DNA of 46,339 nt from JAHJTW01 sp964545545 (GCA_964545545.1 CAZJGK010000015.1:1-46339); one strand, 5' to 3'. Positions 18,494 to 27,093 are shown, counted from the first letter of the stretch. The notes: generated from the sequence alone by a model not told the origin. Program-made: numbers and translations.

Positions 18494-19971
18494 GGCTTCG
18501 TTCCCGTGGCCGCCCTTTGCAGCGCAATCATTTCCGAAAGAGTCACGAAACGGATGCCCTGGCGTTGAAGCCGGGGAATCTCGCTCATCAGCACCTCGGC
18601 CGTGCGGGGATGGGGGTGGCCGATTCCCACGGCAAATCCGCTCTTGCGGGCGGCGGCAACCAGCACCTCAAGGTTGGCCCTGATCTGCTCGGGATTCTCC
18701 AGGTCATAATCCAGGAACGTACGGTTGCGCAGGGCGGGAACACCGGCCCGGCGGGCCTCCCGGTAGGCAACCGAACGGGCGGTGGTCAGGCTGTCCAGAA
18801 AAAACAGGTCCCGTTTCTTCAACACACCCATCAGGGTGGCCATGGTCTTTTCATCGCTGGTCGCGGCGCTGCCCATATGGTTGTTCAAGCCCGCGACGTG
18901 GGGCAGGCCTTTCAGATCCTGGTCCAACAGGTCCTCAATCTCATGGGCCCCCATGCCCACCATGAGCGCTCCCGGCCCCGGATCCTGGTCGGGATAGCCC
19001 TGGGGCTCCATGGGCAGGTGCAGAATGATCTCCCGGCGCCGTTGCAGCAGAGGCTCCCGTTTGCTGCCCACCTGCACTTCCACGGGGCAACCGGCCGCAA
19101 GACGCCTGGCCGCCGACTCGGTGCCGGCGGTACCAGGGTGAATGATCTCCCCAGAGTCTGCTTTCGGGGGCAGAATCAATTCCGTGCCCATCAGGGCGAA
19201 ATGACGGCTGAAAGGCCTCCCCGGCAAAACGGACATGGTCACAGGAATGTCCAGAGCCAGGATGGCCGATGCGGCCGCCTTGGTATTGTTGCCCCAATCG
19301 TCGATGACCAGGGCGATGGTGGGCCGCGGATCAGCGGTCAACGATTCCCAGCGCGTCAGGGCCTGCCCATCGCCCCAGCGGATCACCGGCCGCGTGCCCT
19401 GCCGGTACAGCATCAGCGTGTGGGTCGGCCGGCCGGTAACCCCCACGTCGAGCCGCAGGAGATCCTTGTCCTCGTTGGGATGGATCTGATCGGTCCCCGG
19501 CCGCGCCGGGTAAAGCCTCTGTCCCCACAACACCCGCGCCCCTGCCAGGTCCAGGGCGGCAGCCACCCGCTGTTGCAGGTCCCACCAGGTGATGCTCCCG
19601 GACACCGGCACGATGCGGCAGCGAATGGCCGCACCGGGCCCAAGACGAGGCACCGGCCAATCCAGGTCCTCGCCTGAATCCCCGGGCTCACCCGCGGTCC
19701 CGGAAGCCGGCCCCGTCGGCATGTTTGGCAGGACCGTCACCAGCGCCTGCTCCACCGCGGTCTGGACCTCGCTGTACATCTTATCAGAGCCCAGGGTCAA
19801 CAGGGCGGCCCGGCCCGGCCGTGTTTCAACCCATTTGAGCAGGCCGATTCCCGCCACGACAACCACCACGGCGATCCCCAGCAGCCAGCGCCACAGCATG
19901 AACCGCCCGCTGGACCGGGAGCGCCGGCTGCCCTTGCGCGAGCGGCCTGGGGATTTTCTGGGGGTACTCAA
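18490..19971 (-). CDS. Divergent polysaccharide deacetylase
   Basis: 493 residues. A basic cytoplasmic N-terminus (rich in Arg, Ser and Lys) is followed by one membrane helix at about 28-46, so the protein is probably anchored in the inner membrane with its catalytic part outside. The divergent polysaccharide deacetylase domain lies in the C-terminal half: IALVIDDWGNN, HFALMGTELILPP, ILHLPMEPQGYP, GLNNHMGSAATSD, FFLDSLTTARSVAY and GFAVGIGHPHPRT, all in family order. Relatives such as YibQ are not biochemically settled. The middle part (about 50-210) is not recognised. The likely start is TTG at 19971, since no in-frame ATG lies nearby; its spacing to GGAG is long (11 bases), so the start is uncertain. 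Confidence 0.88.
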   Translation of the reverse strand: MSTPRKSPGRSRKGSRRSRSSGRFMLWRWLLGIAVVVVVAGIGLLKWVETRPGRAALLTLGSDKMYSEVQTAVEQALVTVLPNMPTGPASGTAGEPGDSGEDLDWPVPRLGPGAAIRCRIVPVSGSITWWDLQQRVAAALDLAGARVLWGQRLYPARPGTDQIHPNEDKDLLRLDVGVTGRPTHTLMLYRQGTRPVIRWGDGQALTRWESLTADPRPTIALVIDDWGNNTKAAASAILALDIPVTMSVLPGRPFSRHFALMGTELILPPKADSGEIIHPGTAGTESAARRLAAGCPVEVQVGSKREPLLQRRREIILHLPMEPQGYPDQDPGPGALMVGMGAHEIEDLLDQDLKGLPHVAGLNNHMGSAATSDEKTMATLMGVLKKRDLFFLDSLTTARSVAYREARRAGVPALRNRTFLDYDLENPEQIRANLEVLVAAARKSGFAVGIGHPHPRTAEVLMSEIPRLQRQGIRFVTLSEMIALQRAATGTKP

Positions 19972-20055
19972 AAAGGGGGCATCTCCGCTTGAAAGACTCG
20001 CCGATATTCACCACAACTCTTATGGTAACGGCCACCGGGCAGGTTGGCCAATCAG

Positions 20056-20084
20056 GAAAAAAGGGGGAGCCATGAGGCTCCCCC
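20056..20084 (-). terminator. Rho-independent terminator after the lipoprotein genes
   Basis: GGGGGAGCC at 20063-20071 pairs perfectly with GGCTCCCCC at 20076-20084 across a four-base loop. On the minus strand the stem is followed by six T residues (20057-20062). This is a canonical intrinsic terminator, 22 bases beyond the stop of the last lipoprotein gene. Confidence 0.9.
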
Positions 20085-20106
20085 GCTTCTCGCACCCCGA
20101 CCGGCG

Positions 20107-20715
20107 TCAGGGGCCGTCGTTGGTCAGATCCCACTGCCCGATCATCTGGTAATAGGGTTTGACGGAGCCCTGGTACAGGGAGTCCCGGGACGTGATGTAG
20201 AACTTGATTTCCCCGGTCACCTGCAGCGTCTTGTCGCCGGCCCGGTGGAACTCGAAGAAAACGCTGTACAGCGCGCTCAAGGCGTTGGGGATGGGATCGT
20301 CCTGCGGGGACAACTCCCAAGCCGTCAGCTGAGCGGGGTCCTGAAACGAAATGGATGAAATAGGATTGGTCAGGTTGCCCTTAGGGTCATGGCCGGGCGC
20401 CCCGGAGAACATGTTGGTCTGGATCCGCATCTCGTCGGTGTAGTCCAGGGTCTCGCCCACCTCGGGAAATTCCTGGGTGGTCGACGGTTTCAGGATGGTC
20501 AAGTAGTCGGGATGCAACAGATCCCGGTACTCGTCGATGCTCATGTCTTCGTAACTCCTCTTGAAGTTCTGCATCAGCTGAGCCGGGGTATCGGGAAAAG
20601 GCAACCCCGTGACAACGGGGATGGGGGAAGGGTCATCCGGGGGAGAGAATATGCATCCGTTGGCGATCAGCATCATGCTCACCAATCCCAACAACAGGAC
20701 ACTCTTTCTGATCAT
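20107..20715 (-). CDS. Small lipoprotein, probably NTF2-like (second of pair)
   Basis: 202 residues from the ATG at 20715, which has GGAGG eight bases upstream; a longer reading frame starting 25 codons earlier lacks such support. The signal peptide MIRKSVLLLGLVSMML ends in a lipobox with the lipidated Cys at residue 21. The mature chain begins CIFSPPDDPSP, and a helix AQLMQNFKRSYEDMSIDEYR followed by LLHPDY resembles the first helices of NTF2-like proteins. The end (TLQVTGEIKFYITSRDSLYQ) is a strand-rich sheet. The upstream lipoprotein shares the mature start CIFxP and general plan, so the two may be old tandem duplicates. The last gene before the terminator. Function unknown. Confidence 0.8.
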   Translation of the reverse strand: MIRKSVLLLGLVSMMLIANGCIFSPPDDPSPIPVVTGLPFPDTPAQLMQNFKRSYEDMSIDEYRDLLHPDYLTILKPSTTQEFPEVGETLDYTDEMRIQTNMFSGAPGHDPKGNLTNPISSISFQDPAQLTAWELSPQDDPIPNALSALYSVFFEFHRAGDKTLQVTGEIKFYITSRDSLYQGSVKPYYQMIGQWDLTNDGP

Positions 20716-20833
20716 AACTTTATCCTCCAGCAAGTCGGGGCTCCCCAAGTGGGTGACAGGGTCGTTTGTACAAACAGGGAACCGGAACACTCCACAGGGG
20801 TCAAGGGACCCCCTATTTTAACATATAATGTCT

Positions 20834-21457
20834 TTATTTGCTACCAAAAGTTCCCCGCAACACCCCCATGGTGGGCAGAATCTGCTCCGGATTGTCAGGA
20901 TTCCCCTCGCCGAATTGGTCCTCCCACCTAGTAATATACCAGAAATTGCCTATCAAGCGAAAGGTAATTATCGCCCGACCCCGATACCGGGTGGCCGAGC
21001 CGTCGATCTTGCTGGTCACCGTCAGGTCGTATATCACCCCTTCCCAGATCACCTGGGTGCCCGCTGGATCCGGCACCACGAAGTCGTCGTTCCGCAATTT
21101 CGCCGTGATGGTCACTTCGCTGTCGAACAGCTTGTTGATGAACGCGATCTCTTTTTCGCGGGTCCAATCCGCGAATATCCCGGGGAACTGCTGGTCCGCA
21201 TTGGAGTCGGGGATATACGTAAAGGATTCGCCCTCAGGGGAGATGTTGTCCTGCCAACCGAAGGCGTGGGTGTTATTCAGGGATTTCTCGAGATTGGCCC
21301 AGGAGTTCGAGGGGCTGATCTTGGGCAGGTAGATAATGCTGACCGTGTTGGGTGCTTCGGGAGTCCGGGGCTCGAAGATACACCCGCCGATTCCCGCCAG
21401 GACCACCAAGGCCAGAGGCAGACCAAGCAGCCATGCCGGATGCGTGCGCGTCCTCAT
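20834..21457 (-). CDS. Small lipoprotein (first of pair)
   Basis: 207 residues. The signal peptide ends in LAGIGGC with lipidated Cys at residue 26. The mature part starts CIFEPRTPEAPN and continues with SWANLEKSLNNTHAFGW, then strands VTITAKLRND, VIWEGVIYDLTVTSKIDGS, YRGRAIITFRLIGNFWYITR. The alternation of a helix and a long sheet is NTF2-like. Asp does not follow the Cys, so no inner-membrane retention signal of the Escherichia coli type is seen; Ile at +2 would favour the outer membrane if that rule applies. The gene sits one base after the outer-membrane protein stop, so they are probably co-expressed and may interact. Function unknown. Confidence 0.8.
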   Translation of the reverse strand: MRTRTHPAWLLGLPLALVVLAGIGGCIFEPRTPEAPNTVSIIYLPKISPSNSWANLEKSLNNTHAFGWQDNISPEGESFTYIPDSNADQQFPGIFADWTREKEIAFINKLFDSEVTITAKLRNDDFVVPDPAGTQVIWEGVIYDLTVTSKIDGSATRYRGRAIITFRLIGNFWYITRWEDQFGEGNPDNPEQILPTMGVLRGTFGSK

Positions 21458-21458
21458 T

Positions 21459-23579
21459 TCAAAACTCCCATTTCAGCCATACATCGGACTCCCAGTAATC
21501 GGCGCTGGTTGCGTTCACCGACGGTCCGAAGGCGTTGTACTTCTTGACCATGGCCGAAAGTTCCACCGGGCTGGTCTCACCCCAGACCTTGTTCACCTTC
21601 GTGCCCACCCACACCTCGCCGCTCCGGGTGATCGTGGTGATATCGCGCTTACCCAGGATGTCCTTGGTGTCTTCGGTCTGGAAAGTGGCCCCTTCCAGGG
21701 TCACGCCCTCGGCCATGCGGAAGGTGACGCCCAGATCGATCTTGCTGATGGTTTGCTTCTGATCCTTGTGATAGAAACTGGCGCCGGTGGCGTCGGTGGT
21801 CACGCGGGTGGCGTTGAATCTCTTGTTATAGTCGTGCTGAACCACGACATCCAACCGCGAAGTGGGTTTGATGGTCACCTTGGTCGACAGATTGCCGCGC
21901 TTGTTGTAGTTGTCGTCCCGGTTGACCGACTCCAGCTCCGAGAAGGTGTAGTCGGTGTACTGGATGAAGGTCTGGTAGCTCTGGTCCCAGGTCAGCCAGG
22001 ACGCGAGGGTCCACAGGTAGCCGGGTGAGATCTCGTAGGAATCCTTGATGTTGTTGTTGGACGAACGGGACTCGCGGATGGAGATGTCCTGGGCCTGTTT
22101 GTACGAAAAGATCATGGTGGTCCTGAACCGGTTCGGCCACGCACGATCCAGGCGCAGCGAAAGGTCGGTCTGGAGACGGTCCTTGTCGTTCTGGTTGTAC
22201 TCGTTCTGGGCGATATCCTGGGTCAAACCCTCGTGGTACTTGAAGGTCATCATGGTGCGGCCGATCAGGGGGCGCAACCAGGTCAGGTCCACATCCCGGG
22301 CCTTCTGGTACTGACGGCCCCGAAATTCCGTGGCCCCCTTGATGCGCTGGTCGTCCCATTTCCACAGATATTTGTAGGAGACGGACACGGAGTCCCGGCC
22401 CACGCCGAAACCCCAAGTCAAATCCATCGTGTCCTGCTCCTTCTTTTTCAGGCCGATCCTGCTGACCCGGTAGTCCAGCTCGTCGGTGTCGCGACCGAGT
22501 TTCACTTTCAAGGACACGCGGCGCAGCTTGAAGGTGTTCTCGAACTCCGTGCTCAGCGCATCCTTGGTCTCCAGCTCGTCGACGACCTTGTCCCGTTCGG
22601 CCACCCCGACGGTATCGATCAGGCCGTTGCTGTTCTTTTTGAAATCCAGGTACTTGCGGTCGAAGTTGCTGCGCGTAACGGCGAAACGGCCGGTGTTCAA
22701 GCTGCGCTGGTAATACACGCCGAAACCGGTTGAGTCGGCGCTGGCCGACGAGGGGCTGTGGGTGCTGCCCAGGACCCGTTCCCCGGACGTCGTCTTGCCG
22801 TAGATACGCCCGGCCAGGTTGATGCCCGAGGCGATCGCCACTCCACCCTGGTACCCGCCGGACAGCGTGGTCTCGTTGAAATTGTTGGGCTGGTTCTGGT
22901 TGATGCTCTTCTGATCGTTGATCTGGACATCGGCCTTGAGGAGATTCGTCAACGCCCCGGTCTGGAACTTGCTGTGCGAGGCCGACAGGGTGCCGGTCTT
23001 GTTTTCACGGCGGGAAAGATTGGTGAACCCGGCGGTGTTGGTGGTCAGATCATTGGTCCAGTCCCATTTTCCGTTCATGTCGAAAACAAACGGAAGCATC
23101 TTGCCGGCATTGAACTTGAAATCGTCCGAACGCATTTCAATCGTCTTTTCCTGCTTCCGGAAATCATCCCAGGACCAGTTTGCCGCATTCCTGAAACTGC
23201 CTCCCCCGCCCAGGGCCAAGTTGGTCACATCCTCGCCGTAGAAGGTGTACTGGCGAACATTGGCCTTGACCCCGGCCTTGGGAATACTCGAGAAGCTCAG
23301 CAGAGACAGTCCAGCGGTGACGGCGACGGTCGAATCGGCCTGGGAATTCTTATCTGCGGAGATTGCCTTCTTGCCGGCCTCCATGAGGCTTGAGGCGGGC
23401 GCCGAATCATCAGCCGTGGTGTCGGCGGCGGCCGTGGCCGTGTTGCCCGACGAAGCGGCGGTGGTCCCCTCTGCCTGAGCCCCCGCGGGCAGGGTACCTC
23501 CCCCCAGAGCCAGCAGCCCCGCCAGGATAACGGGGACCGGAAAAATCGGTTTGAGTTGCCAGGTCCTGCCTGAGGTCAC
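21459..23579 (-). CDS. Outer-membrane beta-barrel protein
   Basis: About 706 residues from the GTG at 23579. This start overlaps the rsmA stop as GTGA, is preceded by an AGGGGGA, and leaves a signal peptide (PVILAGLLALGGG, cut near AGAQA); a longer frame from 23645 runs into rsmA and is less likely. After an Ala/Thr/Ser-rich stretch comes a long series of alternating polar and aromatic residues typical of transmembrane beta strands, for example DLTWGFGVGRDSVSVSYKYL and RFRTTMIFSYKQAQDIS. The chain ends WLKWEF with the C-terminal Phe that Bam machinery recognises in outer-membrane proteins. It is neither a recognised porin nor a TonB receptor (no plug or TonB box seen). It lies next to two lipoproteins, suggesting an outer-membrane assembly. 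Function unknown. Confidence 0.8.
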   Translation of the reverse strand: MTSGRTWQLKPIFPVPVILAGLLALGGGTLPAGAQAEGTTAASSGNTATAAADTTADDSAPASSLMEAGKKAISADKNSQADSTVAVTAGLSLLSFSSIPKAGVKANVRQYTFYGEDVTNLALGGGGSFRNAANWSWDDFRKQEKTIEMRSDDFKFNAGKMLPFVFDMNGKWDWTNDLTTNTAGFTNLSRRENKTGTLSASHSKFQTGALTNLLKADVQINDQKSINQNQPNNFNETTLSGGYQGGVAIASGINLAGRIYGKTTSGERVLGSTHSPSSASADSTGFGVYYQRSLNTGRFAVTRSNFDRKYLDFKKNSNGLIDTVGVAERDKVVDELETKDALSTEFENTFKLRRVSLKVKLGRDTDELDYRVSRIGLKKKEQDTMDLTWGFGVGRDSVSVSYKYLWKWDDQRIKGATEFRGRQYQKARDVDLTWLRPLIGRTMMTFKYHEGLTQDIAQNEYNQNDKDRLQTDLSLRLDRAWPNRFRTTMIFSYKQAQDISIRESRSSNNNIKDSYEISPGYLWTLASWLTWDQSYQTFIQYTDYTFSELESVNRDDNYNKRGNLSTKVTIKPTSRLDVVVQHDYNKRFNATRVTTDATGASFYHKDQKQTISKIDLGVTFRMAEGVTLEGATFQTEDTKDILGKRDITTITRSGEVWVGTKVNKVWGETSPVELSAMVKKYNAFGPSVNATSADYWESDVWLKWEF

Positions 23580-24448
23580 GCGTGGTCCCCCTGCAACATA
23601 TCGGGATAAGGATGTTCGGCGACGGCACGTGCCAACCGCCTCCACTGTGGGCGATCCAACTGCTCCGGGCGCAGGTCCGGATCAATATCCGCTGACCGGG
23701 CCACCTTGTCCACCTCCGCGGCAGCGTAACCGAACCGGCCCCTGAGCACCGAGCGCAGTTTTTTGCGCCGTTGCTCGAACGTGAGGCGCACGGTGCGGGA
23801 AAAGTGGGCAAACTCCTCGGGGGACCAATATTCACCCGGCAATAGGCGGACCACCGCTGAAGCCACATCGGGCCGGGGCCAGAAAACATCCGGCGGCACG
23901 CTACGCACTGCTTCGATAGCAAAAACCGAGCCCAAAACCACCGACAGCACCCCGTAGTTCCTGGATCCCGGCGGCGAGACCATGCGCCCCGCCACCTCCT
24001 TCTGGACCATGAACACCCCGCCGGAAACCAGGTCTCGCAACTCGGCCAGGGCGAACAGGACCGTGCTTGTCAGCACATACGGCAGGTTGCCCGCAATGAC
24101 CGGACGCGGGCCCGCCCGGGTGATCAACCGTCTCCAATCGAGTTTGGCCAGGTCGGCCTCCTCGAGTTCAAATGCCCGTTGTCCGCCGAACTCCGCGCGC
24201 AACAGGCCGCACAGATTGCGATCCACCTCCACACAGAGGACTTTGTTGGCCCCGCCGGCCAACAAGGGCCCGGTGAGGGCGCCGCCACCGGCGCCGAGCT
24301 CGATCACCCGCTCCGAGACCGCCAGCACGTCCTGCGCGATGGCGCGGGCCAGGTTGCCGTCCACCAGGAAATTCTGTCCCCGGCGCTTGACAGGCTTGAT
24401 GCCGTAACGGCGCAGCAGGTCGGACTGACTGGGCTTTGCAGATGTCAT
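23576..24448 (-). CDS. rsmA: 16S rRNA dimethyladenosine transferase RsmA (KsgA)
   Basis: 290 residues, normal for the family. The enzyme dimethylates two adjacent adenosines in the loop of helix 45 of 16S rRNA with S-adenosylmethionine. The sequence shows GQNFLVD (24-30), the SAM-binding motif ELGAGGGALTG (50-60), CVEVDRNL (72-79) and the catalytic NLPY (121-124). RPDVASAVV further on is also conserved. It overlaps tatD by four bases (ATGA) and the outer-membrane protein gene by GTGA, so a ribosome-maturation gene is translationally linked to a surface protein here. Confidence 0.96.
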   Translation of the reverse strand: MTSAKPSQSDLLRRYGIKPVKRRGQNFLVDGNLARAIAQDVLAVSERVIELGAGGGALTGPLLAGGANKVLCVEVDRNLCGLLRAEFGGQRAFELEEADLAKLDWRRLITRAGPRPVIAGNLPYVLTSTVLFALAELRDLVSGGVFMVQKEVAGRMVSPPGSRNYGVLSVVLGSVFAIEAVRSVPPDVFWPRPDVASAVVRLLPGEYWSPEEFAHFSRTVRLTFEQRRKKLRSVLRGRFGYAAAEVDKVARSADIDPDLRPEQLDRPQWRRLARAVAEHPYPDMLQGDHA

Positions 24449-25248
24449 CTGCCGGAAACCTCCAACGCGAACATGCGGCTGAAGTTGGTGGTCGTGGCCC
24501 GGTCTACTTCGGCGGGGCTGATGCCCAGAATTTCGGCCACCTTGTCCCGGATATGGGTCAGGTAACAGGATTCGTTCCGTTGTCCCCGGTAGGGAACCGG
24601 GGGCAGCCAGGGAGCGTCGGTCTCCAGCAGGAGCATCTCCAGACCCGCTGCGGCCACCTGATCAGGCAGCTTGCCGTTCTTGTAGGTCACCGGTCCGCCG
24701 ATACCCAGGAGAAAACCCCGCTGCCGCGCCCATTCCACGTGCTCCGCCGTTCCGGAAAAGGCGTGCAACACCCCGCGCCGCCTGGGCAGGCCCACATCGT
24801 CCAGGAACGCCAGGGTTTCGGGCCAGGCGTCGCGAACATGAAAAACCACCGGCAGATCCAAGCGGTTGGCCAGCTTCAACTGTACGGCAAGGGCTGCGCG
24901 CTGGGCCGGCCGCGGGGAAAGGTCACGGTAAAAATCCAGACCGATCTCCCCGATGGCCACCACCCTGGGCCGGGCCGCGAGCACCTCGAGCCTTGCCAGG
25001 ATTCCTTCGCCCGCGTCCGTCAGATTGCCCCGGGAATCGGCCAGAAGCTCGGCATCATGGGGGTGGATGCCCACGGTGGCCCAGATGTCGGGATGGGTCT
25101 CGGCCAGGGCCACTGATTCCGCGCAGGTCACCGGGTCGTAGCCCACGTTGAGGAAACCGGTCACTCCGGCCTGACGGGCACGGTCCAGCACGGCGTGCTG
25201 CTCGCCGGCGAATTCGGTGCGATTGAGGTGGACGTGGCTGTCGATCAT
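24445..25248 (-). CDS. tatD: TatD-family metal-dependent hydrolase
   Basis: 267 residues from the ATG at 25248, where the protein begins MIDSHVHLNR; the longer frame adds 12 residues with no family match. The TatD residues are in place: His5 and His7, Glu101 in GEIGLDFYRD, His137 in VVFHVRD, His162 in LHAFSG, and Asp211 in LLLETDAPWL. TatD proteins are metal-dependent nucleases acting on single-stranded DNA ends; the exact substrate here is unknown. It is the first gene of a unit running through rsmA to two lipoproteins. Confidence 0.93.
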   Translation of the reverse strand: MIDSHVHLNRTEFAGEQHAVLDRARQAGVTGFLNVGYDPVTCAESVALAETHPDIWATVGIHPHDAELLADSRGNLTDAGEGILARLEVLAARPRVVAIGEIGLDFYRDLSPRPAQRAALAVQLKLANRLDLPVVFHVRDAWPETLAFLDDVGLPRRRGVLHAFSGTAEHVEWARQRGFLLGIGGPVTYKNGKLPDQVAAAGLEMLLLETDAPWLPPVPYRGQRNESCYLTHIRDKVAEILGISPAEVDRATTTNFSRMFALEVSGR

Positions 25249-25292
25249 GATTTTTGGTGACCTAGCAAGCCCGCACACGTACACAAAATTAC

Positions 25293-25323
25293 TCTATATT
25301 CTTGATTCAACTTCATTTACCAA
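25293..25323 (-). promoter_or_regulatory. AT-rich promoter-like stretch upstream of tatD
   Basis: This stretch is strikingly AT-rich in a GC-rich window. On the minus strand TTGGTA (25318-25323) and TATAGA (25293-25298) are 19 bases apart, giving a weak sigma70-like pair. Its place 45 bases upstream of tatD fits a promoter for the tatD unit, but the spacing is not ideal. Confidence 0.25.
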
Positions 25324-25417
25324 CTTTCCCGCTTTATTGAAGGCGCACGAGATCCCCATCAAAACTCGCGCCGACAAGGTACCAGCCCTGCACCGGGCTC
25401 ATCATGGAGGTTCGAAA

Positions 25418-25690
25418 ATGCGTCAACCGAGCCACGTCAAGTTCACGAATTATAAGTTGAACAAGCGGGAAAAAGCGAATGGCCACGACCGTCACCTTCT
25501 ATTCGACACCCTATGTCCGGGGATTTTTGCCTGATGGTCACCAAGACCGGCCCCAAGAGCTTCTATCTGAATCCTACCATCAACGGCAGATCCTTGCGAA
25601 TCCATATTGGGACCTTGCTCCGGCCCGTCAGGTGGATATTTGTCGCGGGGGTAGCGTGCGTAAGTTTCGCTTTCGTCGAGGAAAACCCCC
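25418..25690 (+). pseudogene. Decayed tyrosine recombinase (integrase) N-terminus
   Basis: A start ATG at 25418 with a strong GGAGG upstream opens a reading frame VKFTNYKLNKREKANG ... HLLFDTLCPG, which stops at 25534. In another frame the sequence continues as FCLMVTKTGPKSFYL NPTINGRSLRIHIG (ending near 25611), and in the third as DLAPARQVDICRGGSVR. Put together, these pieces follow the order of the arm-binding N-terminal domain of phage-type integrases (xDTKCPGFGLRVT..G.KSFYLxxRINGRxxRxxIG...DLxxAR). The two shifts of frame (around 25515-25530 and near 25611) and the absence of the catalytic Arg/His/Tyr domain show that it is a remnant. The family call is by pattern, and the second shift is less sure than the first. 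Confidence 0.5.
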
Positions 25691-26040
25691 AGCTCCGGCG
25701 CCGCTCGGCGTGCGCTCCGGGTCCAGACCGCGTACTCCTGCGGGGGCAGAATGGGTCATTGGCGAGGCTGTATGACATGATTGGCCTAGCAACGCATATT
25801 GCTGTTTCACGCCGGCAAGGAATCATCAACTCGATCGCGCGACCTGCCCTGCGGCGGGTCATTTTTCTGGCCCTGGTCGCCGGTACGGTGGTGAATACGG
25901 CCGAGACGGTCTGGCATAATCGCATCCGGGAGGTTCTGCTGAAGAAGTCGCGATTCACCGGGACACCGAATTTCCGGAAGGCGAAATATTCAGAACCATC
26001 AAACCTTGTCCAAGTGACGCCATCATCCACCTGAATGAGC
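25691..26040. other. Non-coding stretch between the integrase remnant and the oxidoreductase gene
   Basis: No convincing gene. A plus-strand frame stays open through to 26034 (including ALRRVIFLALVAG) but has no family resemblance, no good start and abuts the decayed integrase, so it may be leftover mobile-element sequence. No hairpin terminator is seen beyond the oxidoreductase stop. Confidence 0.35.
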
Positions 26041-27093
26041 TCAGGCCGTCGGGTAATCCGTGAGGCCCTTCGCCCCATCGCCGTAAAAAGTCTCCGGATC
26101 CGGAACATTGAGCGGCAGGTCGGCGGCGAACCGCTTCTCCAGGTCAGGATTGGCGATATAGAGACGGCCGAAGGCCACCGCGTCGGCTTCTTCCCGGACG
26201 AGGGCCTCCTCAGCCGATTCCCGGGTGAATTCCTGATTGACGATGTAGATCCCTCCGAAGGCCTCTTTCAGGCGTGGGGCCAGCCAACTTTCGCTCCGCG
26301 GTTCACGCCCACACAGGAAACCCAGACCACGGTTTCCCAGTTCTCGGGCCACGTATCCGAAAACCTTCTCACCCGTGGGATCGTTTTCGGGATCTTCTCC
26401 ACCTCTCGGGGCCAGGTGCATGCCCACACGCCGGGGCTCCCACACCTCGCACACCGCATCGGTCGCTTCCAGCAGGAAGCGGGCGCGGTTCTCGATCGTC
26501 CCCCCGTACTCGTCACCACGGAGGTTTGACGAGGCCTGCAGGAACTGGTCGATGAGGTATCCGTTGGCGCCGTGCAACTCCACGCCGTCGAATCCGGCTT
26601 CCCGTGCATTTTCAGCGCCGCGCCGATAGGCCGCGACGATGCCCGGGATCTCCTCCAGTTCGAGGGCGCGTGGCACGGGGTAGGGGCGCCGCGGTTTGAC
26701 CAAGCTGACGTGACCCGGTTGAGCCACCGCGCTGGGAGCTACCGGCGATGCGCCGCCCAGGTGGACGGGGTCGCTGATCCGGCCGACGTGCCACAGCTGC
26801 ATGAAGATGCGTCCGCCGGCGTCATGGACGGCTTCGGTGACAAGGCGCCAGCCGGCGACCTGCTCTGCGTTCCAGATCCCGGGGGTGTTGGGATACCCCA
26901 CACCCATGGGGTCGACCGCCGTCGCTTCGCTGAGAATGAGTCCGGCGCCGGCGCGTTGCCGGTAGTACTCGGCCATCAGGGCGTTGGGAATCCTGCGGTC
27001 GACGGCCCGGCAACGGGTGAGCGGCGACATGATCACGCGGTTGGGCAGGCGGAGATCACCGATCTCCAGGGGGGTCATCAGTTTCAAGGTCAT
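26041..27093 (-). CDS. Old Yellow Enzyme-family NADH:flavin oxidoreductase
   Basis: 350 residues, typical for the single-domain OYE family. These enzymes bind FMN and reduce electron-poor double bonds or nitro compounds with NAD(P)H; the natural substrate is usually unknown. Visible motifs: PNRVIMSPLTRCRA (FMN phosphate side), LWHVGRIS, HGANGYLIDQFL with the substrate-binding His and Asn, NLRGDEYGGTIENRARF and VAFGRLYIANPDLEKRF. The HxxN pair resembles the NemA/plant OPR branch. AAAGGA precedes the ATG. It lies alone between ricT and tatD, next to the integrase remnant, so recent acquisition is plausible but not shown by composition. Confidence 0.92.
   Translation of the reverse strand: MTLKLMTPLEIGDLRLPNRVIMSPLTRCRAVDRRIPNALMAEYYRQRAGAGLILSEATAVDPMGVGYPNTPGIWNAEQVAGWRLVTEAVHDAGGRIFMQLWHVGRISDPVHLGGASPVAPSAVAQPGHVSLVKPRRPYPVPRALELEEIPGIVAAYRRGAENAREAGFDGVELHGANGYLIDQFLQASSNLRGDEYGGTIENRARFLLEATDAVCEVWEPRRVGMHLAPRGGEDPENDPTGEKVFGYVARELGNRGLGFLCGREPRSESWLAPRLKEAFGGIYIVNQEFTRESAEEALVREEADAVAFGRLYIANPDLEKRFAADLPLNVPDPETFYGDGAKGLTDYPTA

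Noticed and set aside
20797..20812. Hairpin GGGGTC-AAGG-GACCCC as a terminator between the lipoproteins
   Set aside because: The stem is six base pairs, and the T-rich side is on the plus strand, opposite to transcription of these genes.
20820..20830. TATAAT-like hexamer on the plus strand
   Set aside because: No matching -35 element is found, and it would drive transcription antisense to the operon.
25513..26034. 173-residue plus-strand frame as an intact gene
   Set aside because: Only its first 33 residues resemble an integrase, the better start and earlier residues are in another frame, and the remainder matches nothing. It is treated as part of a remnant.
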